Part shown: positions 24,101-35,100 of the stretch, piece by piece | Layout: each line of letters opens with the position of its first letter | Position numbering within the stretch: position 1 is the stretch's first letter | Source: Chionis minor | Lineage: Eukaryota > Chordata > Aves > Charadriiformes > Chionididae | Direction: 5' to 3' | Assembly: GCA_013398295.1 (NCBI GenBank) | Contig: VZSF01001887.1 | Coordinates: 484,862 to 548,861, forward strand | DNA length: 64,000 nucleotides | Translations under genes and position numbers: made by a program | The notes under the pieces: generated by a model | Seen by the model: only the letters and a program-made list of their open reading frames with translations | The model's database searches: none | Told to the model about the DNA's origin: nothing

Positions 24101-24723
24101 AAAGTTGGAGTAGAGTTCTGCAAGTCATGGCTTTTGACTCTGTTTCCCACTACAGGTGAGACTGTGCAAAGAAAATTAATTGTACTGTGGAGAGCGCTAC
24201 ATGTACTCGTACACATACACACCCAGACCCTGAATCTAATTCTTCTGCAGCAAAAATTGTGTTTTACAAATCTATTAGGATGAGGCTGAGAGAGCTCTTC
24301 AGACTAACGGTGCCAGTCCTTACCTGCTTAAGCAGAGGCAAAAGTCAGTAACTTGCTGTGTTAGGATTTCATCAACATAGCCTAATCTTCAGTTAGCTCA
24401 GCGTGCAAGTTCTAGAAGAGAAGAGGTTTCCATAGGAGTGGAAATGTTTTAGTAATTGTTGAAGGAGTATAATGAGATAGTGTTGTGAATTTTCATATGC
24501 AGACCATCCCAAACCTAAGAAGGAAAAGCAAGAAATAGATTTCACTAATAGAGAGTAAGTGTGCTGCTCTTGAAGAAGTGATGTATAAAATTACGTTAAA
24601 TTGCAATGACCTTGAAAATTTAGAGATGTGGTTTGTGTTTGCTTCGGTAGTAAAAAATGGGATAATAGAAGGGCAGAGGGAAGCTGGTATTCCTGAGCAA
24701 AGCACTGGGCTAGGAAAATAATC
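21198..24723. other. intron sequence with many short frames, no gene
   Basis: Slightly less AT-rich intron with many overlapping open frames of 60-90 codons (21385-22760, 23428-23991), none with recognisable family features or splice signals. A short direct repeat of TTGGACTGGGACA occurs twice about 60 bp apart near 23385 and 23444. No transposon recognised. Confidence 0.5.
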
Positions 24724-24724
24724 T

Positions 24725-24770
24725 TTGCAATAATGTTGCAATAATTTTGCAATGTTTGCAATAATTGCAA
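24725..24770. repeat. five TTGCAA palindromes in a near-helical-phase array
   Basis: TTGCAA occurs at 24725, 24736, 24747, 24756 and 24765, spaced 11, 11, 9 and 9 bp, within a degenerate TTGCAATAAT minisatellite. The core is self-complementary and matches the C/EBP-type half-site TTGCAAT. It may be a simple minisatellite or a multivalent bZIP site. Confidence 0.85.
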
Positions 24771-26396
24771 ATATGTGTGGATATATCAAGATGATAAAGA
24801 AAAATACTTAAGAGAAATAATTCAGGTCTTGACAAGGGAAGCATAAAATATATGGACTGAGGAGAAGAGTTACCTATTAGGAGTGTTCTAAGGGAAGAAG
24901 TATTGCTTTCTTAATTTTTATGATGCCATTTAACTTTTGAGAAATGAACTGTCACAATCTGAGTTTGCAGCATGTAAGTGCTAGTGTTACACTATTACAA
25001 GCTATCATATTATCTCTTTAATTAAATCTCCTTGTATCCATTATCATAGCCAGTATTATGAAAGTCATGGATCTGTTGAGGAGGTTTTGGTACTTCTTCC
25101 ACTTCTTGTTTTGGTTCCCTGGTTTGACTATTAGCTTTCAGCTGTTGAGTTCTGTGCAAGAATACTGCAAATACCCTGACTGTTAATGTAAATTTGATTG
25201 AGGTCTCATCTGATTTAGAAGTACAGTTTTCATGAAGAGTGTTTTCACAAACACACAACAACCAATGTCAGCTAGATCTATGTGTCCTGGTGGCCATAGC
25301 ATAAATGAGTCATAAAAAGCAAGTGACATAAACAAGCAATGTAGTTGATTTGCTTCTTGATTGGACTATAAATAATACTTGAAGTGTATGATTTCAGAGC
25401 CCGGTGGAGCAAACGGTGTAAGAACTAGTAGGAATATCAGACTTAGCCCTGAAGAATTTTGGTGAGATATATATATATATATATACATAGACACACCACT
25501 GCCTATACCAAATGGCAGAGGGTAGCATTATCAGGCTGAAGTTCATCATGGACATAGACTGTAAGGTATTCTAATTTAACACTGCGAATCAGCCTTTTGT
25601 TCTAGATTTCTGCATTCAGAGGAGCAGTGTTTTGACTGTAGGCAGTCTCCATGTAGTCGTTCACTCTCTCTGGTAGTCTGCGTGGATGCTTCCACGCTCA
25701 GCTTTGTCTGAAACTCAAATGAAGCCACAAAGTTGTCTAGAGTTGTGTGATGCAGTGGGTGGGAGCAGATAGATCACTACAGGTTCTTTTGAGTGCAAAA
25801 ATTTCTATGCGCTGTATGAGTTTTTCCTCTAATCTATAGAGCATAAATGTAGTGAGAGGAAATGATAGAGTAAGAAATTAAAGGGATCTGAGATGACAAG
25901 GCTGAACGCTTGTTGGGGTATGGAAGGAAAGAGACAAGGAGGAAGATACTGGGTTCAATGATTTATCATTAAGAGTTGATGACAGAAGAAAACGCTACGC
26001 AGGGGAAGAAAGTGAAGACATAGGGAACAACCAATTCAAGGCTTCAATTAGCATGATAAACTATATACCAGGTTTTTAATTCATTCTTTTCTAACAGTGT
26101 CAGGGACAGGTTTTGGATCACCCTTGCCTAGCAGAAAGGTAATGATTGTAATTCACTGAAGACAAGATGGGTAGTATTTTTAACCACAACGCCATACAGC
26201 TGTAATACTTGAGAACAGTTGTTCTGCTCAGATGTCTTGGTTTTTCTAGTAAATTTTTCTGGATTTGTCAGATCTTTAGAAAAAAACAAAGTGCTGTCTC
26301 AGTGGTTTTAAATTAATTTGTTCTTGCAACTGGGATTTAACAGTTCCTTTGAAGCAATTATTATTTTAGTACAAGTGTATATGAGAGGCTACCTGT
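24771..26396. other. intron sequence with a TA microsatellite
   Basis: AT-rich intron. An alternating AT tract lies at 25467-25485 followed by ACATAGACACACC. No other feature seen. Confidence 0.6.
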
Positions 26397-26522
26397 CAAT
26401 GAGTACTTGGGGAATCCTCCATATGCAGATCACTGACCTGATAAACTGTAACAGCTCCATGGGAGTTGTTATGGTCTGTCGCATCAATGAATATTTAGGG
26501 ACTCTTTAATATGTGGATTATT
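26397..26522. repeat. possible diverged tandem duplication (88-bp offset)
   Basis: Positions 26397-26434 (CAATGAGTACTTGGGGAATC...) and 26485-26522 (CAATGAATATTTAGGGACTC...) align without gaps at 27 of 38 bases, mostly with transition differences. The similarity fades beyond that. Confidence 0.35.
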
Positions 26523-29448
26523 AGGACAGTAAAAACGTCTGCAGCCCATTGTGTCAGTGCAGCTGTTCCACATTAGCCTTAAGATATTACACAGCCTTAC
26601 AGAAGGTTGTAGAAAAGTGGTTGACTAAGCTTATGTAGTAGCCATGATTTTACATTAAATAAGTGGTTGTCTTTAACATTTTCCCAAAATAAGAAATTTA
26701 GGCTCTAATCCTCATACTAAACTCATTGAGTTTTGAGATTGCATTTATAAAAATTGCCATTTGTCAATTACTCCTTGAGTAAACAAAAAATTCCCAGATT
26801 GAATTCTGTGCTGATTCCTTCCCCACATTTTTGTCTGCAGTTTAGGAAGTAAGCAACAAAAGTAGAAATGTCTCTCCAAAGAACAGGCCAGGAATAAATT
26901 ATCACATAAATAATCCGATTTTTTTAGTAGTTTTCTAAGATAAAGCAAATTTTTTACCTAACATGATCAGATCCATATATGTAGTTGGATTCTTCATATT
27001 GATCTCACAAGTATCAGAGATTTGGTTAGATTTTTGTGCTGACTTTTTCTTTAAATTTTCTTATATAAATGAAGAGAGATTACTGACTTTCTTAAAATAA
27101 GATTCTGATAATATGGGCATGGGTAAAAATGGCCTTAGATAGAACTTTGTAACCTGGTATTGAAATGCAAAATCTGAAGAGTTTAAAATAGTTGTGTGAG
27201 AAATTTATACAGGAAAATAGTTGTGATATTCACAAAGTCTTCCTTTATCATGTTGGATGTGTCTTCACCCAGTCAGATCACCAAACTTTATTTATATGAA
27301 GCATTTTTATAGGCTGTACTTGCTAGCGTAGTTAAAAATTATTTTTCTTTTTGCGGAGCAGTGTTTCAGACAGTGTTCAAGATGCTGGAATACAGTAAAT
27401 TTTATATTACCTAGGAATAGTTTGGCTGTATTACTTGGGAATATTGTTTTTGAGGGAAATTAGTTTCACAGGTCAGACGGGCTTGTTTGTCAGGGTGTAT
27501 TCCAGTTTTGTATCAATCACTGATGTAAATTAAGCAGTTTAGCTGTTTCAGTGTTTTAATGTCATATCGCTAACTTTTGTTACAATATTCTATGCATAAG
27601 AAGAAATATAGATAAGGTAATATAGATGCCAAAACTGCATGTAATGTATACTATTAAAGTAGAATGTAGGACCAAAGCTCTTCATTTTTAAAGACTTATT
27701 GCAAATTTTGTCTAGATTTTTTCCCTAGATAATTAATAGGAGAAAATGCCTAGTACTGAACTTAAGGGGAACATTTTCAAATGGTGTTTACTTTCCAGTG
27801 TATTTACATCTAAAGGGATGTTGTATAGATGAAGCATGAAATTGCAGGTTTTGATGTCAGAATTTTAAACATGATTTTTCCATTTGTCAAAACCTCAACT
27901 AAAAATGCATTTTTCGAGTACATGCCCTGAAACTGCTGAAAAGCTGTCTGGTTTGTATTGGTCCCTTTACTACTCCGTATCTGTCACAGGGGAGAGTGTG
28001 GGAACATGAGGACTACACATTCATGCTGGTACTGTTAGAAGAAACCCACTATAAACATCCTCAAGGAGTCTGTAAATCTTTCTCCAATGTTCAAAACACA
28101 TCTTAAGCTTAATGTTCTAAGACTATGAGAGAGAGAAAAATAGTGTGTCTTACTTGGAATCAGATTTTGTTTTTAAAAGTATTCTATCTCTTGTCATTCT
28201 TTGTACAGTCATCCAGAATAGTTCAATCTAATTTCCAGTCAAATTTAACACTGAAGTAATTATGCAATTACAGGTTTAGTTTTATAACTGACAACAGTGG
28301 CTGGATTTGTGAGCTTTTTTCCCAGTTTGCTAATAAATTAAATTTGAATTTTGCCCTTTCTGAATTCAGATTTGAAGAAGCTGAAGATGGAGTGGTAGCA
28401 CTTTAAGCACTGAATGCTAATTTCTGCCTCTTAAACTGAGGAAAGCTGTGAAAAGCAAAGACTTTTTAGGAGGAGTTGTCAGGATAAGTTTACACCTTTG
28501 ATATACACTGAGGCTCCCAAGGTTTCTGAAATTACATTTCTTATTTGAAAAAATATTCCATTATATCTATTACTCATATTCTTAGGAGAATAACATATTA
28601 TGGTTACCCCATACCAAATCAAAAAAAATAGATGGAAAGTAAGAGCAATAAAATATTAATAAAAGGAACAAGTTTATGTGCCTGCTAGAATGATATGAAA
28701 TGATCGCATTAAGCAAATTATTAGCTCACTGCTATTGTTTGGTCTTTGTCCTTGGAAAGGAGGAGGAAACATTGCAACTGAAGATGATATTCCACTCCCC
28801 TCGGTAGTAAGAGGGGCAGCATATATAGGCAGGGTCATTACCTTACCCTCACTTTCCTTACATTTCCTTTAATCCGGGTAATGATTTTGACTTCTGATGC
28901 CTGCGATGAAATGGTCACTTTGCACACTGTGAATTTCAAAAATAGACTAGACCAAATCTAATTAATTTGAATAGTGTCAATTACTACATAAAGATTTCTT
29001 CATTGCCTTTTCCAGATACTCACCCACCTTGCCTTCATTTAGCTTCCATGCTGATTTATCATTAGGTGGTTATCCCAAAACAGATCTTTCAATTAACTTT
29101 CCAGTGTTTAAGGTCTGTATTTGACAAATGATCATGATGATAACACATTGTCAGTCAACTTACTTAATGCATAGTCTGTTTCAGAAAATTGTGCACAAAT
29201 AGCGTCAGTAAAGGTGCTCCTCTGACTGTTTTTGATCATGTGCGTACAAGCTATATGGGCTGACGGTTGACAGTATCCATGGTGTGTTTCCAGCAGAATT
29301 CAGAAATGCATGTGTGAGCCATGCCTTCTCCAAATGCTGCGTACTCTTTCACAGTCAGGGATGTGTATATCCTTTCCGTACTTCTTATATACTACATAAC
29401 TGAGATAGAGATAATATCCTGTAAATACCTTCCAGGTCAACCTCTTTT
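26523..29448. other. intron sequence, nothing specific
   Basis: AT-rich intron with no exon, repeat family or motif cluster that I can support. Confidence 0.55.
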
Positions 29449-30001
29449 AGAATCATAGAATAGTTTAGGTTGGAAAAAAACTTTAAGTTCATCAAGTCCA
29501 ACCATTAACCTGACACTGCCAAGTCCACCACTAAACCATGTCCCTCAGCACCACGTCTACCCGTCTTTTAAATACCTCCAGGGATGGTGACTCAACCACT
29601 CCCTGGGCAGTCTGTTCCAATGCTTGACAACCCTTTCAATGAAGAATTTTTTCCTAATAACCAAGCTAAACCTCCCCTGGCACAACTTGAGGCCATTTCC
29701 TCTTGTCCTATGGCTTGTTACTTGGGAGAAGAGACTGACCTCCACCTGGTTACACCCTCCTTTCAGGTGGTTGTAGAGAGCGATAAGGTCTCCCCTCAGC
29801 CTCCTTTTCTCCAGTTCCCTCAGCCGCTCCTCACAGGACTTGTTCCCTAAGCCCTTCACCAGCTTCCTTGCCCTTCTGTGGACACGCTCCAGAATCTCAA
29901 TGTCTTTCTTATAGTGAGGGGCCCAAAACTGAACACAGTATTTGAGCGCAGCAGGACAATTACTCCCCTAGTCCTGCTGGCCACACTATTTCTGATACAA
30001 G
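29449..30001 (-). mobile_element. CR1 non-LTR retrotransposon, 5'-truncated 3' fragment (CR1-J-like)
   Basis: The plus strand begins AGAATCATAGAAT, the reverse complement of the conserved CR1 3' terminal repeat, followed by TTTAGGTTGG and GTCCAACC. It continues with the familiar antisense CR1 text (CTGCCAAGTCCACCACTAAA, CCTCTTGTCCTATGGCTTGT, GGGGCCCAAAACTGAACACA, CTAGTCCTGCTGGCCACACT). The element therefore lies on the minus strand and keeps about 550 bp of its 3' end. Against the family as I remember it, two internal deletions are visible, near 29811-29816 and 29946-29966. CR1 elements copy through their 3' end and truncate 5', matching what is seen. Subfamily assignment is from memory. Confidence 0.95.
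29557..29859 (-). pseudogene. decayed C-terminal remnant of CR1 ORF2 (endonuclease/reverse transcriptase)
   Basis: A 100-codon minus-strand frame reads [20 protein letters not shown] and later [12 protein letters not shown], the familiar C-terminal end of CR1 ORF2. Catalytic reverse-transcriptase and endonuclease domains are absent. A few residues are missing after ELRELE-type sequence, matching a small in-frame deletion. The frame diverges after NRLPREW, consistent with a one-base deletion near 29597-29600. It is a relic without function as a protein. Confidence 0.88.
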
Positions 30002-30769
30002 ATGTGGTGGCAGCTTTTTTCATTGCCTCAGAGATCCGTGACAGTCTTCCTCCCCTTCTTTCCCATCCATCTTCTTTCTACCTTAGCTAATTACTGGGTA
30101 ATCACTGGGCATTTTTTCCCTAGAAAGTCCAGGGGATCTTTTTTGAGACCATCACATAGCTTCCTTCTCTACGGTAGGGAGCGAGCTTTATGGTAACAAT
30201 GAAGCTGATTCCTGTCCAACAAGGGACTCTTGGACCCTCCTGTAAATTAATGATTCTTTGTGAGAAATACTGCTCGAAGCCCCCATAATGCAGATGTTCA
30301 CGGGGGCAGGAATTCAAAGGAGAAGCAGCAGCTCCTTACGCTGTAACTGATTCTCGGGTCTTATTGTCAAATATACATTGACATTTTCAGGGATTCTGGA
30401 ATTGAGAGAAATTGAAAGGATAGGGTACCGCTTTTATGGCTTCTGCATAGCATGGAGTGATAACAGCATTTATGTGTGGTGTTATGACTAAGGGTAAAAT
30501 CTCTCCAGATAGCATTTGTCTAGGTTATCACAGACTGAAATATGATAGATAACACACCTTGATGAATAAGCCATTACAGGTAATTAATCTTTCTTTCTTC
30601 TATTTTCCAAACACTGTGCAACATAGCTTTTAAAAACAATGAGAGACGTTTCTACTGAGAAATGAAAACTGTTAAACAGATTATGAGCTAGGTGACAAAT
30701 TTGTCATCCTCACATGGGTGCTTGATACATATGCTATCCTGTATAACAACAAAACTACCATTTATGCAA
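30002..30769. other. intron flank of the CR1 insertion
   Basis: No CR1 similarity continues clearly past 30001. The segment 30190-30330 is complex sequence (CCTGTCCAACAAGGGACTC, TGCTCGAAGCCCCCATAATG) and could be part of a conserved block interrupted upstream by the CR1. I see no repeat family there. Confidence 0.4.
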
Positions 30770-30950
30770 ATAAGTTGAAACAGCCTTTGCATGAGTTGAA
30801 GTTGCAGATCAGAGGTCTTGGGGTCATTTGTGATTTCGCCTTGTGAAAGCCTTCACGTTTGAAATGAAGTCCCAATGTGAAGCTGTTGTTTGATCACTGC
30901 ACTTCACCATCGAATGTTGCTCTAGTAAAGCAAGATGACAGAATATCTAA
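30770..30950. promoter_or_regulatory. candidate enhancer block with near-consensus PAX6 paired-domain site
   Basis: TTCACGTTTGA at 30852-30862 (+) matches the paired-domain core TTCACGCWTSA at 10 of 11 positions (C to T at position 7). Around it are balanced, CpG-containing sequence (GTGATTTCGCC, CACCATCGAATG) and two further TGTGAA/TTCAC-type repeats. PAX6 autoregulates through enhancers in this intron in mammals, so a PAX6 site here is plausible. The site match is seen; function is inferred. Confidence 0.4.
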
Positions 30951-32379
30951 ATAATGTGTGTGTTTCAAGATGCCTTCATTTCTGTTTAGGTATGTACAAA
31001 AATATATTTGTGTGATGTGTATAAAGGATTTTAATAAATGCTTGAAAATGGATTTCTTAATATGCTCATTATGTTTCTGAGCCTGCTAATTCTTTAAGGA
31101 AATGAAGAAAAAATAATGAAATGATGTTACACAGGTACTTAATTTTTTTTATCTCTGATACTACTCTGGTAATTAATGTCTGGTTTATGCAAACTAGACG
31201 ATATCTCTTACTGGACACATTACTGTCAAGAAAATATTACTTGCCTTAATTATCAGTAATGAAGCAGGGATAAGCTGCTCACTTAGATATAATATATCTA
31301 ATGACCTTTTCAGCTAGAGGTTGTGATGAAAGGTATCAGTTTCACAAATTATGCCTCATTCAGTTTCTGGCCTTTGTCTAGATTAATGTTTTGAGGATGA
31401 GTTTTAAAGTCAGACATAAATTGTGTTTGGTGTTTAAAATTGATTTAGTGTCTTGCTTTTCGTACATCATTTTCTCTCTTATAAATTACACCAAGCCTCA
31501 TTTTTATCTTCATGTTTTATTACGAAAGTCAATAGTTAAGTCTAGTCTTGTCTTATTAACTACTGCTGTATATTTTAACAATAGTAACTGGCAGGGGAAA
31601 GCTTAACTAAGCATTTTAATATGAGGTGTATCATGATTTTTTAAATGCTTGTCTTCAGTTATGTTTATTTCTTAAAACTTTTCAATCAAAGTTTTTCTTT
31701 CTTGTTCTTAACATATAAACCAATTTTAAAAACATAGTATTTCATACTGTTATTCTAGTTAGTATTATTAGGACTGAAATGGGTAAAGTTAACCGCTGTC
31801 TACTTTTTCAACTCCAAAATGTCTGATTAATTGTATAACTGTGATAGGTTTTATGTACAGTGAATATGTGCAGGAAGCATTTCTCCATGTCCTTAATGAT
31901 GCAGGTCCAAATGGACTTCCCGTGATGTAGCCCATTGGTGAGCAGTTTGAGTGCATGACCTACATGTGATTCAAAAATTTTTGGCTGATTCAGCAGTGAC
32001 ATCAAGAATGAATGTAACGGTCCATTTAGTTTGAAAGATTAAACAGTACAGTGATGTTTAGTAAATTTTGAAATTCCAATGTACATCAGTACCTCTTACA
32101 AAATAAGTTCCATTTTGTTCTCCTCTTGAGACTAATTCTGTAAGAATTTAATCATAGTGTAGTGCTTGTACATCCAGTGTACTTGGTTTCTGGCATTTGG
32201 ATGTAATTCAGGAATAAGTCCATAATAAAGGATGAGTTATATCCATACTGATATATGAAAGGAAGATGTAACATGGTCGTACATCAGCTCTGTGTGCTGC
32301 ATATTTACCATTTAGAATTGTAGTTGATCTGCACACAATCTGCAATGTGTCCATGAATCAATTTAAGCAGTAAGCATCA
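30951..32379. other. intron sequence, nothing specific
   Basis: AT-rich intron. Short frames at 31391-31606 and 31808-32005 show no family features. Confidence 0.55.
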
Positions 32380-33130
32380 ACTTTCATTCCTACAGCCAGC
32401 ATTGTAGTTGGTTCCAGTCTATGGAGCTCTCGTAGATAACCGAACCCATGATAGCAGTTAGGATGGATGTTGCGTAGGTCTCAGCTGAGGTGTGACACCA
32501 CTCTTCCAACTTCTGACATACTGAGCGGAGGTGACAGAGGCCACAGGGTAATGGCATCAGTCTTTGAAGACCAGATTTCTCAGTCCCTTGGAGGAGTTAA
32601 ACTTCTAGCCTGCGTCTGTGTTGAACAGGATAAGCCAGCTCCATCTTACCTTCCTCATGGTAAAACTCGCACCGTCCTGTTCTCAGCTTGCCTCTGCCTC
32701 CTCAATACCATGAGGGAGTCAGGAGACGTTGCCTTTAATCAGAACTCCCTTCAGTTTAACTTGGCAGAAATAAACCTATCAATAATAGAGAACATTGCTC
32801 AGATCCGCAGAGTGGTTTTGAACAAAATAAACCTCCCAGATCTCAGGCTAAACTGAGAGGAGGGAGGACAAAGCAAATTGTTCTTTAGAAAGCCTGGGAG
32901 ATATTAAGTTAATTGGTGTAGCAGGAATTAATCAGCTGATCCTGGTTCTATTTGCCTCAACCAAAGAAAAGATTTAAGAGCCTGATGCAGAAGGAAGCAG
33001 CCCTGTTCTTGTCATGAATGCATTTTTTAAGATAGCTCATTCCCCAGCCTGGACTGTGTGCAATCTGCTGCTATTTAGTCAAGATTCCACTGCTCTTCCA
33101 TGTGGAGAAAAGAAATGTTTCCACATTTCA
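32380..33130. promoter_or_regulatory. strong candidate conserved enhancer block (about 750 bp)
   Basis: This is one of the largest stretches of balanced, information-rich sequence in the intron. It contains GTTAATTGG (about 32908-32916), AATTAATCAGCTGATCC with the perfect palindrome ATCAGCTGAT (32931-32940, an E-box CAGCTG next to a TAATC core), CTTTAATCAG, CCTATCAATAAT, AACATTGCTC, and retained CpGs (CTCTCGTAG, ACCGAACC, TTGCGTAGG, CTGAGCGGAGG). A 129-codon open frame at 32467-32856 (+) overlaps it but lacks splice signals and family resemblance. The length and motif content fit a PAX6 hypersensitive-site element, but which one cannot be said here. Confidence 0.5.
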
Positions 33131-33886
33131 CAGTGTTGATTCCAGAGGTTTTGACAAACTGCCATCGTTTTCACAGGAAAGAGGGAATATGATGAGTGCC
33201 CAGCCAAGGAATATGGTGCTCTTTTACCTTGTCATAATAGTGTAACGTAAGTGTGACTGTTTTTAGAATTGGCATTTTTGAAATTTATTTTTAAATTTTT
33301 TAATGGTCACTTGGGGGTTTTTTACTGTTTTAGTATGTCTCACCTTTCAAGAATGTTTACTCCAGTGTGAGAACAAAAAATCGTGTTTAATTTACACTTT
33401 GAACTGTTTGATACACTGTTATATTAGACACAACCTAGATATAAGATATACTGAAAGAAAACTTCGTTTTAGAAATACCACCTTTTGGACCATGACATTT
33501 CTTGAAATGAAGTTAAGTAATTAAATAGTAAGTGAGACCTTAACAGTGTGGTTGTTAGGAAGACAGAAGCTGTAAATGTAAATTAAATCGTATTCTTCTT
33601 TGTCAAACACTTTTTTTGTTTTAACAAACAATGAAGAGAGGAATTAAAGTATAGCTACAACAAATTTAAGCGTTATCAATACTGTGTCAAAATGAGTTTA
33701 AATCACTCATATGAACTAAAAGAGCACTTAAACATACTTGAAACCAAAGCCATTTATTTAGAAGACTAAACCTAGTGGGAAGAAGCAGAGATAAGAAAAA
33801 AAAAAAATCCAAACTTACCACGTGGAATAAATTGAGAAGTTGTTTGGAGATACTGAATAAGTGAAAAAACTAATTTAAAAAGTGGT
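33131..33886. other. intron sequence, nothing specific
   Basis: AT-rich intron with T-rich and A-rich runs (near 33290-33300 and 33797-33808). No feature supported. Confidence 0.55.
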
Positions 33887-34040
33887 AACTTAATAATTAA
33901 GTAGTAGTATACTTAGTACTACGTACTGTATTAAGTAATAATATACTTAATTATTAAGTAGTAATATACTAGTTATTATTAATATACTTAATACTACTGT
34001 CTTAAGTAGTATTATGCTGTAAGTAGTAATACACTTATAC
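33887..34040. repeat. AT-rich self-complementary minisatellite
   Basis: About 150 bp is built of degenerate units like TTAAGTAGTAATATACTTA. TTAAGTA recurs at 33897, 33931, 33954 and 34002, and its complement TACTTA falls between. Each unit is nearly palindromic and the whole tract is almost free of C and G, so it could extrude as cruciforms. It looks like a local expansion, not a transposon. Confidence 0.85.
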
Positions 34041-34539
34041 TCCGCACTTGGAGTGTGCAAATATCAAATACATCGAATCATTTTAAATAATGTAAATAAG
34101 TAGAAGAAAACACCTCTAATAACATAGTTAAGACGTTTCTCTCCCTTCCTTCCTGTGCTCCACTAGTATCTACTTCATTCAACTGTTTTTCAACTTCTTA
34201 CAGCAGCTGCTGTGTGTTTTTACTCCTTCTAATCTCTTCTTAAACTGCATCGCTGCCAAAATAGACAAAAAGATAATTAATAAATTCAGTGATAGTAATG
34301 TAAGGTAAATGGCAAGGGAGTAAATTTCCTAATGTGTTTGTGGATCTAAAAAGCTCTTATATGTGTAATCTCTCTCCCAATCTGTATGTAGGATTCATAT
34401 TATTAGTTGGGGTTTTTTTCCCAGATATCTGTGATATAAATAAATATGTTCCTCGTACTAAGGTTTCAGTAGAATATGGCAGTCATTGGCTTGGACCAGT
34501 GCCTGAAAAGATGTATAAAGATATTCCGATCCCTGCTGC
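34041..34539. other. intron sequence, nothing specific
   Basis: AT-rich intron leading into the next complex block. A 70-codon frame at 34334-34546 (ends ATGTATAAAGATATTCCG...) shows no family features. Confidence 0.45.
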
Positions 34540-35100
34540 AAATTAGAGCCTAATTAATTGATCACCATGTGGATTTACAAACCAAAGTCCATTACGCTGG
34601 ACTCTGAATCATTCCCTGAAAAATCCCTGCAAAACATTTTCCGTTTGAGGCTTTGGTTAACTGAACAACAAATCTTTTCCCCCTGATCAGTCCTGTATTC
34701 CTGGTACAATTTATAAATCTCTTACTCATAATGCCTCTGATCAAAAACAGAGCATGTTTCCTTCAGCATGAATTGCAGGAAATTCTTATGGCTAGATCTG
34801 TAAGTCTTGAGTGGGAATGGCTCTTGGACTGCATGGGATCTCCTCTGCCAGCTGGAGCTCTTTGCTGGGCACAAATGTAAACTTCATGAAACATTTACTC
34901 TACAAAACATTTGCTATGCCTTGCTTCAGTCCTGGTTCACGTGCCAGCTGCAAAAGGCAATTGCAGACCAGAGAAACACCAAAAACCTTCACTCTATTAA
35001 AAACTTGAAGGAACTTATGCTGTTCTTGTAGTTGCCTGGGGTGACTGTTTCATCTGCTCCAGCATAGTGGCTGAAGTGCAGGTTAAATAGCCGACGCCAA
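34540..35100. promoter_or_regulatory. strong candidate conserved enhancer block with homeodomain and E-box sites
   Basis: It opens with TAATTAATTGATCA (34551-34564), then an inverted repeat GTCCA-TTACGC-TGGAC (34587-34602). Further on are CAGCTG (34849-34854) and a compound GGTTCACGTGCCAGCTG with CACGTG (34938-34943) and CAGCTG (34945-34950), followed by AAAGGCAATTGCAG. It ends in CpG-containing TAGCCGACGCCAATAAC. Two overlapping frames (up to 74 codons) lack coding features. Paired E-boxes beside homeodomain cores suit neural or eye enhancers; that is inference. Confidence 0.5.

Noticed and set aside
29584..29850. 88-codon plus-strand frame over the CR1
   Set aside because: Antisense shadow of the CR1 ORF2 remnant.
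32467..32856. 129-codon open reading frame as a gene
   Set aside because: No family resemblance, no splice or promoter signals, and it overlaps a block that looks like a regulatory element. Length is possible by chance in 64 kb.
33887..34040. Repeated units as a CRISPR array
   Set aside because: Units are AT-only, degenerate and without unique spacers, and the genome is clearly vertebrate.
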